Assembly: GCF_963675165.1 (NCBI RefSeq) | Contig: NC_087389.1 | Coordinates: forward strand, 3,408,830-3,472,829 | Length of the DNA: 64,000 nt | Source: Halichondria panicea | Lineage: Eukaryota; Porifera; Demospongiae; Suberitida; Halichondriidae | Direction: 5' to 3' | Shown here: positions 54,901 to 64,000 of the stretch, piece after piece | Layout of the letters: every line of letters begins with the position of its first letter | How positions within the stretch are numbered: position 1 is the first letter of the stretch | The notes under the pieces: model-generated | Databases searched by the model: none | Seen by the model: the letters and a program-made list of their open reading frames with translations, nothing else | What the model was told of the DNA's origin: nothing | Position numbers and translations under genes: made by a program

Positions 54901-57900
54901 ATTAGTGAGAATTCATTAAACGGTACCACAGTCACTAATCTTACATGTACAGATTTGGATCAAAGTTTAAATGGAGAAACAGAAGTTGAGTTGTTGAACA
55001 CATTTCAATTGACAAACAATGAGTTTGTTGATATTACCAATCTCCAGCGTTTTGGTATCAATGCGTCAAAAGTCTTTGTATCTAGTGACTTCAACTTTGA
55101 AATATCCTCACAATATAAAATTACTGTCATTTGCAGTGACCATGGTGTACCACGTCTTTTTACTACGAGCACACTCTTAGTTAATATTGATCCAGAAAAT
55201 GAGTATCCACCAGTTTTTAGTAATCCTTCATTAAGCATTGCAGTATCTGAAGGCACTAACATTGGAACAGTGATTGCAACAGTTACTGCTACTGATCAAG
55301 ATTCTGGAGAACATGGTCGAATTAACTTTTCACTTCTTTCAACCACTGACGAACAGCTCCCTTTTGATATCAGCGAGAGCTTTGGTGAAATCATTCTATG
55401 GAATCCATTAAATTGTGAGCTAAAAGTCCAATACACATTCTATGTAGTAGCTGAAGATGGCGGTCTGCCTAGTTTATCTTCTCAATCTATTTCCATGATC
55501 AACGTCACTAACTGCCATTTGGGGAACGTAGTTCCAGACTATTATACTTACTCAATGAATGTGGTAGAGAATACTGCATTGGGAGAGGCTGTGGGTTCGA
55601 TATCTTGCTCATCGGCTAGAGTGAACGTTTCTACTGATATCAGACCAATGTTTCGATTCGTTAACAGCGATTCAAGCAATTTTCAGATTGATTCGACTAA
55701 CGGTGAAATCACAATTGTAAATTCTCCTGATTTTGAGCTACAGAGTAATTACAAAATTGTTGTGGAATGCTACGACCCAAACTATACGAGTGTTGCAAGT
55801 AACGTCTCGGTTTTTATCCGTGTTTTGCCTGTGAATGAGTTCGTGCCTGAGTTTTCTGATAACAATATCAGACTGAATGTTACTGAGAACAGTCCATATG
55901 GCACACTAATTTTTCAACTGCTTGCCAGTGATCAAGATCATGGATTAGATGGCCAAGTAGAGTTCCTGATAGCGAGTGAAGACAGTTTTAAAGCGATTGT
56001 AAATCAGCACACTGGAGAAGTGTATCTCGCCACCAGCTTAGACAGAGAAACTACAAATGAGATAACGTTTACAGCGATAGCACGAGATTCATCTGCCAAT
56101 GAAACATTGAGAAAATCTACCACCATTTTAGTCACAATAACAGTCAGAGACGAGAATGACAACTGGCCCCAGTGTGCACCAATAGTTCATCACTTAGTTG
56201 TGTCCCCTCGGACAGAACCTCCATATGAAATGGTAGGCACATTCGCTTGTACGGATAGTGACATCAACGAAAACGCTCAGTTAATGTACCAATTTAGTGA
56301 CGATTTAGTCCCGGCAGATTTATTTGAACTACAGTCTGATAGCCTCTACCTCACAGGCAAGCTAAATACAAGTGGTCCATCACATTACTACCTTCCTATA
56401 TCAGTTAGAGATAGGGGCACTCCCTCACTAGCATCGAACGTGTTGGTGATTGTTGATGTCCAAGAACCTGACGTGATAGGTGCAGACAGCAGTGACCATG
56501 CAGCACTTGTAGAAGTGGAGGGATTGAAGAATGCTGTTTGGATTCAACTCAGAAACATTTCTCTTGTGTTGGTAAGTCTGAAATTGCTCACGTGTATTCA
56601 TAATTATGACACGTGTGGACATTGCATTTCATTTTCTATGCAAATTCATAGTGACCATCATAAATTCATGCATGGCATGCAGGCCAGCTAGTGCAAACAT
56701 TTGAATAATTCACATGCAAGAATTAAGTCCAGCACATGATATTCCTATCTCTGCAGTGGGAAAGTATGAGTGCAGAGGAGAAGTTTCAAAAAGTAGTGGC
56801 TACAAGTGTGACTCATTACTGCGCTCTACTGCCTGAGGCGTGTTCCCTTGCATCTGGTTGCTCAGAATTCTTTGGGTAAGTATTTGGTAGTAAAGTGAGC
56901 CTTAGTACATTATTATTGTGTGGTGTAAAATGTAATTGATACTATAAATTTTAAGTTTGTTTACTGTACCTTTTTTACGACAGAACTTTACGAAAGAGAT
57001 CGATCTCAGAAAGCTATTTAAGGTTCAACGAGCTGAGTGTAGTGGTATTATCAGATGACACATTCCCTACCGGTGCCACTTCTCTGAACATCCACTTCTA
57101 TGTCGTTCTACCAATCGAAGGCAACAGATCCCCAAACAGACAAACAAACTATGTTGTTCCTGGAGCCACTTTGAATTTGTTAGTTAGAGAAGATAGACAG
57201 ACGATAGAAGCAGTTGTGCGAGACAGCGTAGCACAACAACAAGCAATCGTTCAAGGTGTTCCAGATTGGATAATCGGCACACTAGTTGTTTGTGGGGTGG
57301 TTGGGATTGTTATCTTTGCTATATTCGTCATTCTTGTGTGTAAAGCTGTGAAGAAACATCTCCAAAGGTATGCAATTTTGTCATTTGCAGTGACACTATG
57401 CATATGCATGGGGTATAACATAATACATGTATACACAGGTGTTGATCTCAAAGGATCACACTGAAATATATACGTATACTTAGCTATCTGTTTTTCTCTT
57501 GCAGAAAAAAAGTTGTTCTCCCAGGAGATACCAGAAGTCAAGAATCTGAAACTACAGTGAACTCATCAAAGCGTCAAAGCTTCACCAGTAGTCTATCAGG
57601 AGTTAGCAACCGAGCTACATGTGATGTCCCAAATAAATCTTGGAGCATTAGTAAGCTGCAGCAGTTTGTCAGAGGGAGAAACGCTGAATCAAGTTTTAGA
57701 GCAACATTGTCTGAGCCGACTTCCAAAGGCGATAGTAGAACATCTTCTGTACTCAGCACAGGTGCATTCTGTGATGGTAACCACGGAAGCAGCAGTGTAC
57801 CTAGTGTATTTTTTGCTCCTACAACAACAGACTTTGATGATGATGATTTGTCAGAGATTCTCCTGGATGATAACTATCGACACAGCAGTGGAAGAACTTC

Positions 57901-58042
57901 GATGGAGAACGTTCCCAGTCACACACAGCAAGGGAATGCACCCAGAAATCTTGTAACTAAATTACTGAGTCGGAAAGGAGCAAATTTATCTCATACACCT
58001 CCAAGGCCATCATTGAAGCATCCGGTACCTAAGTGGAACTAA
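51986..58042 (+). CDS. Large transmembrane cadherin with about 12 EC repeats
   Basis: Predicted calcium-dependent adhesion receptor of 1673 residues. Exon 1 gives a signal peptide (LCVIILVMLCF). One 3.9-kb exon holds about 12 cadherin repeats, recognised by E-N-x-x-x-G-T starts, D-x-D-S-G or DQD calcium motifs, LDYE segments, and D-x-N-D-N-x-P or P-x-NE-x-x-P linkers. After a membrane-proximal region come one transmembrane helix (VVGIVIFAIFVILVCK, about 1461-1486) and a tail of about 187 residues with an acidic DFDDDDLSEILLDD stretch. No EGF, laminin-G or GPS domain was seen, and no clear p120- or beta-catenin site was recognised. Some repeats have degenerate calcium motifs (before 54889 and 55510). 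Exons: 51986-52052, 52658-56571, 56757-56875, 56984-57367, 57505-58042. Phases agree. The name is not assignable (protocadherin- or FAT-like). Confidence 0.93.
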
Positions 58043-58617
58043 TCATGACACTACGAGGATACATAGAATCAATTACATGTATTCACAATAATATAATTAT
58101 ACTCATAATTTATTCTAATAATAAATATTACCGTGGCAGACACACAATGCTAAGTCATGTGTGGTACAGCGCAAACCTTGTGAATTTCCATCACAATACA
58201 TTTTTAGTTCTACACTCTGTCCAATATAGAGACGACTAGAAGAAGTGGAACCTCTGATAATGAACATCATGCACATAAAAGAGGACATACCATTCTACAA
58301 TGGCATATGGTTCACTGGCGGCATTGAAACACATTTACATTTTTGGGAGAGATATCAATACTGTTTAAAATTATAGAGTGTATTATTTTTCATATCATCA
58401 TAATAACGGCATGATAAGAGTATGTATTTTGTCGTGCGTGTTAATAATTCCAATTAATTTAAAATACCTACAGTACAAATGTATTATCCCAGCATAATGA
58501 TCAGGGACTACATAATTGGCATGAAAATACTAAAATTAACAAAGGGACAGAATGATACACTGTGTCACTAGCATCCTGAAGACAAATCTAGACTAACCAA
58601 GCTGCTATCATGTTATA

Positions 58618-60804
58618 TTAATTGTCTAGTTTGTAATAAAAGTCATAATCGGCTGGTTCCTTCGGAATGGACGGGGGAACACTTGGAATCGTGACATTCT
58701 CAATGTCGAGCAATCGCAGTTTCAAGTCCATGTTGAGCAGAGTCTCTAAATCGTCTTCAGAAGCTTTGCTCGGCATTCGCTTCCCAGTCAAAATCGACAG
58801 TCCATCCACCCAAATATTGAACACAGTGAGGTTGGGTGCAATGAAATCAAGATGCTCGTCTCCTTCGTAAAAAATAGAGAAAATATTTGGAACCTGTCCT
58901 CGTTTGATGGTAGAAGAGTGTGGGCAATTAGCACCCACTTCGAGTCTCATCTCAGACACTTGGATCTTTTTGTCCAAAGCTTCGATAGGGGGCACTTGGT
59001 TGACAGTAGTGGTATCTCCAAAGTGAAACACCTTCTGATTAGGTGCGAGACGGCAATAGAAGAACTGATCCCTCCTTCGACTTGATTTGGGAAATCCTGA
59101 ACCTTCGATCAGATGACGTAATCTTTCTTCCTTGACAAGCTCGAGAAGCTGCGGCTTAATTTTTACACACAGCTCTTGGACAGGTTTTGACTTGAGCACA
59201 GACTCGTCGAGAAGTTGACTACTTTCCTCACTGGAAGTGATTTTTTTGTAGCTGAGGTCAAAGAGACGCTGTTTGAAGATATCGAAACTTGTCAGAGAAG
59301 AACCACCACCTTGGAGTACTGTAGTGATCTGTTTCATCACAACAGCTAGCACTTTCTCAAGATCCAACACAGAGGCTCTCATTTCTCTCCACGTTTTGAA
59401 TAGAAGTTGAATCCCGATTGAGAATACTTCTTTAAACGGCTCCTCAGACCACACAAGCACAGGGATGAATTCGTAGCCAATCTCAGAGGGTTGCTCACCA
59501 ATGCGAAATATCTGGCAGAGGACCTTGGTGAGAGCGATACAGGTGAGGGCAAACGGACACTGGCTATCTGTGTAGGAGAAAAGTAACCTTGTGAACGTAT
59601 CGTGCTTGGACTTGGCGAAATACACCATGCAATCTAGAGCCAAGATGCCAGGAGGAGACTCGTTGAAATCGTCTTGTGGGTCTCCCTTCATGAATCCCAA
59701 TTGCTTCCAGTGCTGTTCAGATATCGGTGCACCATGTTTACTACCCGAGTACTCATCAGGGAAGGCTCTAGTTGGGAGTAAGCGGGCATCCTCTTCCATC
59801 TTTGGGTCTCCTGTCACAAACCTCATTTTCATTCGACTTTCCACCATATTCAGAACATGACACTGGAAAACGTATAGCTCGTGTGCTATCTCTTGGGGCA
59901 CGTCGCCGTGGAAGTGGTTGAGCACTGCGTCAAGGAGACTTCGACTGAATCTGTTCAGAGAAAGTTCATGCATGACTTCTTCTCGATTGTTGGCTTTCGA
60001 TATCATTGCATTGATGAATGCCAGAGTGTTATACTTGACTTCCACAGCCGGTGAAGATAGGAAAGGGATAGGTGTACTTACAGACATCTCCTTGGCAACC
60101 GTTTGGTAAAACTTCGAGCTATTAAGGACAATTGACTCCAAAATAGCCAAACTTCTGGAGATAACCAATGGATGGAAGTATTCGGGATGATCGAGCGATT
60201 TATCGATGAAGTTGATGAGCTTTTTGACGAAATTCTCAGTGAGAGCATCCCAAGACACAATACCATGCTCCATTAGCTCCAGAAAAGCCCCCAGAATGTG
60301 AGCTAGCTGCTCTTTTTCTACTTCGTTGGCCAGTTGGCTTCCCTCAACTGCCGTTGACAGGCACTGTATCCCCTCAAGCTTGATGAATTCCAAAGCAAAA
60401 ACGTAATCCTTTGATAGAGAATACAATTCTTTAACGGATTGCAATTTATCATCACTCGTTTTCGCACTTATCTTCCTAAAGAGCTCTTCAGCAGCTACCG
60501 ACGGAGCAAGTGCAAGCTTCAAGATATCACCGTCCCGGAGTTTGTGGCGATTATCTTCAGTTATGTAACCAAATTTGGGGGCAGGAGCGTTAGGGGGTGG
60601 GTCTGCATATTTGAAGGCATGGCGTTCAGGGTTCTCGACACTCCACTGGGCACAAACGTCACGAATGATCGATGTTAGGGGGAGGTTTTGTAGCACTATG
60701 AGGAGGAGGGGCTGTTTGGGGGGGAAGGGGGGCTCAGACTGAATAGCCAACTTGACTCGGTCTTGCTTGCCCGACCCAGGAATACCCGTGGTTGATGTCA
60801 TCAT
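58618..60804 (-). CDS. ELMO: ELMO, engulfment and cell motility protein
   Basis: Predicted 728-residue partner of DOCK-type exchange factors, acting in Rac activation, cell engulfment and migration; vertebrate ELMO1 has 727 residues. It aligns along its full length: an N-terminal ubiquitin-like/RBD region, an armadillo-like repeat region (FLELMEHGIVSWDALTENFV, SLAILESIVLNSSKFYQ), the ELMO domain (LGFMKGDPQDDFNESPPGIL, LALDCMVYFAK), a PH domain (FFYCRLAPNQKVFHFGD, FIAPNLTVFNIWVDGLS) and the Pro-rich tail (PSVPPSIPKEPADYDFYY). The start chosen is ATG 60804. The open frame extends upstream but runs into a likely 3' splice site (TTTGTTTCCAG) near 60836, so a 5' UTR intron is probable. The coding region itself has no intron, unlike its neighbours. 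Confidence 0.97.
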   Translation of the reverse strand: MMTSTTGIPGSGKQDRVKLAIQSEPPFPPKQPLLLIVLQNLPLTSIIRDVCAQWSVENPERHAFKYADPPPNAPAPKFGYITEDNRHKLRDGDILKLALAPSVAAEELFRKISAKTSDDKLQSVKELYSLSKDYVFALEFIKLEGIQCLSTAVEGSQLANEVEKEQLAHILGAFLELMEHGIVSWDALTENFVKKLINFIDKSLDHPEYFHPLVISRSLAILESIVLNSSKFYQTVAKEMSVSTPIPFLSSPAVEVKYNTLAFINAMISKANNREEVMHELSLNRFSRSLLDAVLNHFHGDVPQEIAHELYVFQCHVLNMVESRMKMRFVTGDPKMEEDARLLPTRAFPDEYSGSKHGAPISEQHWKQLGFMKGDPQDDFNESPPGILALDCMVYFAKSKHDTFTRLLFSYTDSQCPFALTCIALTKVLCQIFRIGEQPSEIGYEFIPVLVWSEEPFKEVFSIGIQLLFKTWREMRASVLDLEKVLAVVMKQITTVLQGGGSSLTSFDIFKQRLFDLSYKKITSSEESSQLLDESVLKSKPVQELCVKIKPQLLELVKEERLRHLIEGSGFPKSSRRRDQFFYCRLAPNQKVFHFGDTTTVNQVPPIEALDKKIQVSEMRLEVGANCPHSSTIKRGQVPNIFSIFYEGDEHLDFIAPNLTVFNIWVDGLSILTGKRMPSKASEDDLETLLNMDLKLRLLDIENVTIPSVPPSIPKEPADYDFYYKLDN

Positions 60805-62997
60805 GCCACAGGGTTGCTCTATTGTTGTCGAGTATCTGGAAACAAAATTGGGATTTAAATAATACATTAGTATGGTGATGTATAAAATAATAACAATAAA
60901 CAATAGTTATACACAAGCTGTAAACATTTTAAATCACACATGTAGCAACAATGCTCATCTGCGTCATCACTGCTGTAGTATTTGCCAGCTGTACCGTACA
61001 GTACAACATTTTTAAGGCGCATCATTTCCGTCGTTTTTGCGGATTGACCTTGAGTCTTGAAGTCATGGCCGAAAAACTTTGAAATCATTGTTTAAAATTT
61101 GAACCTCTATCTGACTATCCAAGAAAATAAACGTATTGCATGTACAACGATACCATACGGTCTTCTACCTACTTAATTGATAAACAACATGATAACACGC
61201 CCATCTCCCCGGTAAAACAGGTGTTATTAGCATATGCGTATTAATTATAAGAACAAGCCTGTTGACCCTTTCGTAGAGAGATAATTGAAGTTCTTGATAA
61301 TAGTGACAGGTTCTGACATTTGGAGCAGGCTAAAATGTTGGTGATTAATATACCAAGTGATAGAACAGAGCATTTCCTACACAATGATATGCTTAGTGTT
61401 CACATACCTAGTTTCATACCCGAGCTTTGCGCGTTAGAAACTTGAAGCCGTAAATGTAGTAGCGAGAAAAACGCCTCTCAAAGATTGCTCAATTAGAAAA
61501 AATAAGGTAGTAGCGAAAGTTTGGACGAGGCGCTTCGATGGAAAGAGTTGGATTTAGAGCGCATCAGATTTTACAGAGAGGTAGAAGGACTTATACACCA
61601 ATAACGTTTTATTTGAGATTTTACACTGTAGGCATAAATTTAGCTATAGCTCAATACTAAATTCTGCTCCAAATGTATGGTTTTCCCAGAGCCTGTCACA
61701 TTATTTATAGAGGGCCGAGGTTCTACTGTACATAAAATTATAGAGAATATTACTTTTAGTTAATCAGATTCCAAAGATTCAATACTTATTGAAAGATAAC
61801 GCAAAAGATGTACACATGCACCCTATGGTAAACCACTTGTGGATGATCGTTGGGTTGCACATGTACTTTGTGCATTGTACAATACACACACATCTCTAAA
61901 ATTTGTACAAGTACAGGGTAAACACATAAGAGATTCATGTAAACACAATTACTTTAAAATATAGATGTAGCGTACAAGGTAGGAATGTGAGAATCGTGAG
62001 GAAGCAGTATTTTAGTTGCAGTGTACAAGTACACACTGGACTATAGATTTAGAGGATCATGGTCAGGGGGGGGGGGGGGCGGACAAAGGTGAACCGTTAC
62101 GTAACAAAATTAAATTCTTAGCCTCATTCCAAACCGATTCTTCTTCAATAGAGCATTTTTGCGGTAAAATCTGTCTGGAAAGCAAGCCTCTGTACCACAA
62201 CTGAAGCTATCCTTGAGATTGTAAGCTGTTCCAATAGGTTTGCGAGCTGGTACTAGTCACACAGACTGAATGTCTGGAGCTAAGAGAGATTCTGCTATTG
62301 ATGACTCTCATCAACTTGTAGCATCACAAAACAAGTAGGCCGGTCGGGGCCAAGGTACAGGTGTACTTCAAATAATTCTACATAAAACTAGGAAGCTACA
62401 CTCCTACTTTAAGATTTGCCTGACTGAGCAATATTTGTGCTCGCGTGATGTTGTCCGCCCCCCCCCCCCCTGGATCATGGCAATGGCACCGTACCCGATG
62501 TGGAAACGCCCTAAAAACTATACGGCGTTAGCTATTAAACCGTAACTACTTCCTTGCTACACTTTAATACACCAGGGTAAAATCCACATCTGGTGACCAC
62601 CAATTTATCTGACATGTAGGTAATAATAATATATTTGGCCAGCCAACACGTATCTGTACCTAGATTTTAATACACATGTACACACATAGACTCTACACAT
62701 TCTTATAAGGAAATCTCAATAGATTGACACACACTCACTTTCGAAGTTAGAGTCGAGGCGAGTATAAAGTAAGAACCGAAACGATTAGTTCGAGTGTAGC
62801 CTAGCCGAGTTGAGTGTAGCAATCTTTCAGTTGGTATGTACTTGTAAATAAATCACATGCAAGCGCAATCACACACCATTTTCGGTGACTTCAGATGTTG
62901 GGCGTGGTCGATTCTAAGCTTTTGTGCTTGTAATGTCTCTAGACATTGTGATCTTTACCATCCTTGTGTACGTGTATGTACATGTCAGTGACAAAAA
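60805..62997. other. Divergent intergenic region, ELMO / MFS gene
   Basis: Contains a putative ELMO 5' UTR acceptor near 60836 and a possible short upstream minus-strand open frame to 61088 that does not match ELMO. An hAT-like element lies at 62063-62472. No further gene was recognised. Confidence 0.5.
62063..62472. repeat. 410-bp hAT-like MITE with 8-bp target duplication and G14/C13 termini
   Basis: The left end is TCAG plus a run of 14 G, then CGGACAA. The right end is TTGTCCG, then 13 C and TG. The exact octamer GATCATGG flanks both ends (62055-62062 and 62473-62480). An 8-bp duplication and CAGGG-type ends are typical of hAT elements. No transposase frame is present. Confidence 0.88.
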
Positions 62998-64000
62998 ATG
63001 TTGAAAATCAAGCTGGGATCTCTCAAGAAAGCATGCAAGCCACGGTCTCTCTTCATTAGAGCTAAGAATTGTGACGTTCACTTGTATGCAGTTACTTTCT
63101 GGGCATGTCTCAGCTTTATTGGATTGGTTAGTCTATAGTCGAGCTAGTCCAAGCATTTGTATCCACATCCCTCCCTAGGCCCTATACTGGAAACCACTCC
63201 CCTTCTCTCGGGAGAAAGGGACTGGCAAGCTGCCGTGTTGAGAGTTGTCCCAGTGCGTGAAGAATATCACGCTGCCATAAGAGTGTAAACGTCACAAATA
63301 GTCGTGTGCCACCGCCCACACACTAACTATCACTGCACAAAATATTATCGGATAAAGTACATCACTGGCGGTCTGTTATCGAGGCTGAAATAATATCACC
63401 CATGCATTACGTTTGTTCTACAATGGGACAACTCTCAACATGGCAACTTGCCAGTCCCCAGACCCCAGAGCGAAGGGAGTGGTTTCCAGTCTAATCCCTC
63501 CCCACCTATTAAATATATCTACTCAGGCCCCAACGTAGTTGCCTCTGGTTGCCCGTATAACATTCAACATAAACCCTTGCCATGCGCTACAAATCTTGCA
63601 ATCATGCACAATTATGCGTGCACTGACGCAGTATCATTCCCCCATGTTCAGGGTGCAGCTCTGCTGGTGTTTGGCCCCACTTTACTGGACTTTGCTGATC
63701 ATTTGGGAGTGGGGATTGATGTACTGGTAATCATGTTCACATGTCGGGCCATAGGGGGTGCAGTCGGCAGTGTGGTGACGGGTATCGTCATGGACAAGTT
63801 AGAGCAGTACTCTTTCACTATCCTGTGTGTGATCTACGTTTGCTGCATTGCTAGTAAGTACAGTATAATAAATTATGTGGATTTTGAGAACATTAATTTT
63901 GTTTTGATTTGTTATGTATGTTATAGACAGTGTTCCTTTAAAGTATCACTTTCAATGCGCAATAAAGTGGTTGTTTGTTGGTGACTGACTTGTGATGCGA
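62998..64000 (+). CDS. MFS transporter, MFSD4-like, N-terminal part (cut by window end)
   Basis: Exon 62998-63126 starts at an ATG (MLKIKLGSLKKACKPR) and ends in a hydrophobic segment (AVTFWACLSFIGL). Exon 63652-63853 continues in phase with GAALLVFGPTLLDFADHLGV and then a second helix with RAIGGAVGSVVTGIVMDKLE. The phrase GPTLLD and the G-x-x-x-D-[KR] loop are typical of major facilitator proteins of the MFSD4/NAGLT1 type, which carry sugars or other small solutes. A third exon may begin after the acceptor at about 63926 but was not confirmed. The substrate cannot be inferred. Confidence 0.68.
63186..63490. repeat. About 305-bp MITE in intron 1 of the MFS gene
   Basis: The left end ACTGGAAACCACTCCC and right end GGGAGTGGTTTCCAGT are perfect inverted repeats. 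They continue with interruptions through GACTGGCAAG/CTTGCCAGTC and GAGAGTTGTCCCA/TGGGACAACTCTC. No clear target duplication was seen. Confidence 0.88.

Noticed and set aside
60805-60903. N-terminal extension of ELMO with a hydrophobic start
   Set aside because: ELMO proteins begin near MMTSTTG-like sequence; the extension crosses a good 3' splice site and has no similarity to the family.

Overview
This window is animal nuclear DNA. It is AT-rich and gene-dense, with many short GT-AG introns. It carries metazoan-type genes (a multi-repeat cadherin, ELMO, a KDM7 demethylase, tandem SH2 domains, a TRP channel) embedded in small inverted-repeat elements. The compact layout and divergence of the proteins suggest a sponge such as Amphimedon; this is an inference, and another early-branching animal is possible. 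All exon models were built by hand from splice signals, reading phase and family similarity. The large genes close in phase from the first to the last modelled exon.

Layout: (1) 1-1171, 5' region with short repeats. (2) 1172-17689 (+), adenylate kinase 9 (AK9), 33 modelled exons, first coding exon not found. (3) 17872-26966 (-), an ankyrin/TRP-type cation channel, 14 exons, tail-to-tail with AK9 and full of MITE-like repeats. (4) 27235-31280 (+), a 331-residue protein made of two SH2 domains, head-to-head with the channel gene. (5) 31913-51585 (-), a KDM7/PHF8-type histone demethylase (PHD + JmjC), 20 exons. (6) Inside a 10.7-kb intron of the demethylase, on the opposite strand, five intronless zinc-deaminase-fold genes (38540-47949) plus a C-terminal remnant. 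(7) 51986-58042 (+), a cadherin of about 12 EC repeats, divergent from the demethylase with about 400 bp between starts. (8) 58618-60804 (-), ELMO, uninterrupted coding region. (9) 62998-end (+), start of an MFSD4-like MFS transporter, cut by the window edge.

The most notable feature is the deaminase cluster. Its members share a conserved N-terminal block, an H-[AS]-E motif and a P-C-x-x-C motif, usually preceded by [ST]-W as in AID/APOBEC proteins. They form two groups: three with an N-terminal hydrophobic segment and two soluble. One has lost the zinc-binding histidine. A lineage-specific, rapidly evolving set of nucleic-acid or nucleotide deaminases, possibly defensive, is the leading hypothesis; function is not shown by the sequence.

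Repeats are a second theme. Several MITE-like families have clear terminal inverted repeats, and four insertions have perfect 8- or 9-bp target duplications.
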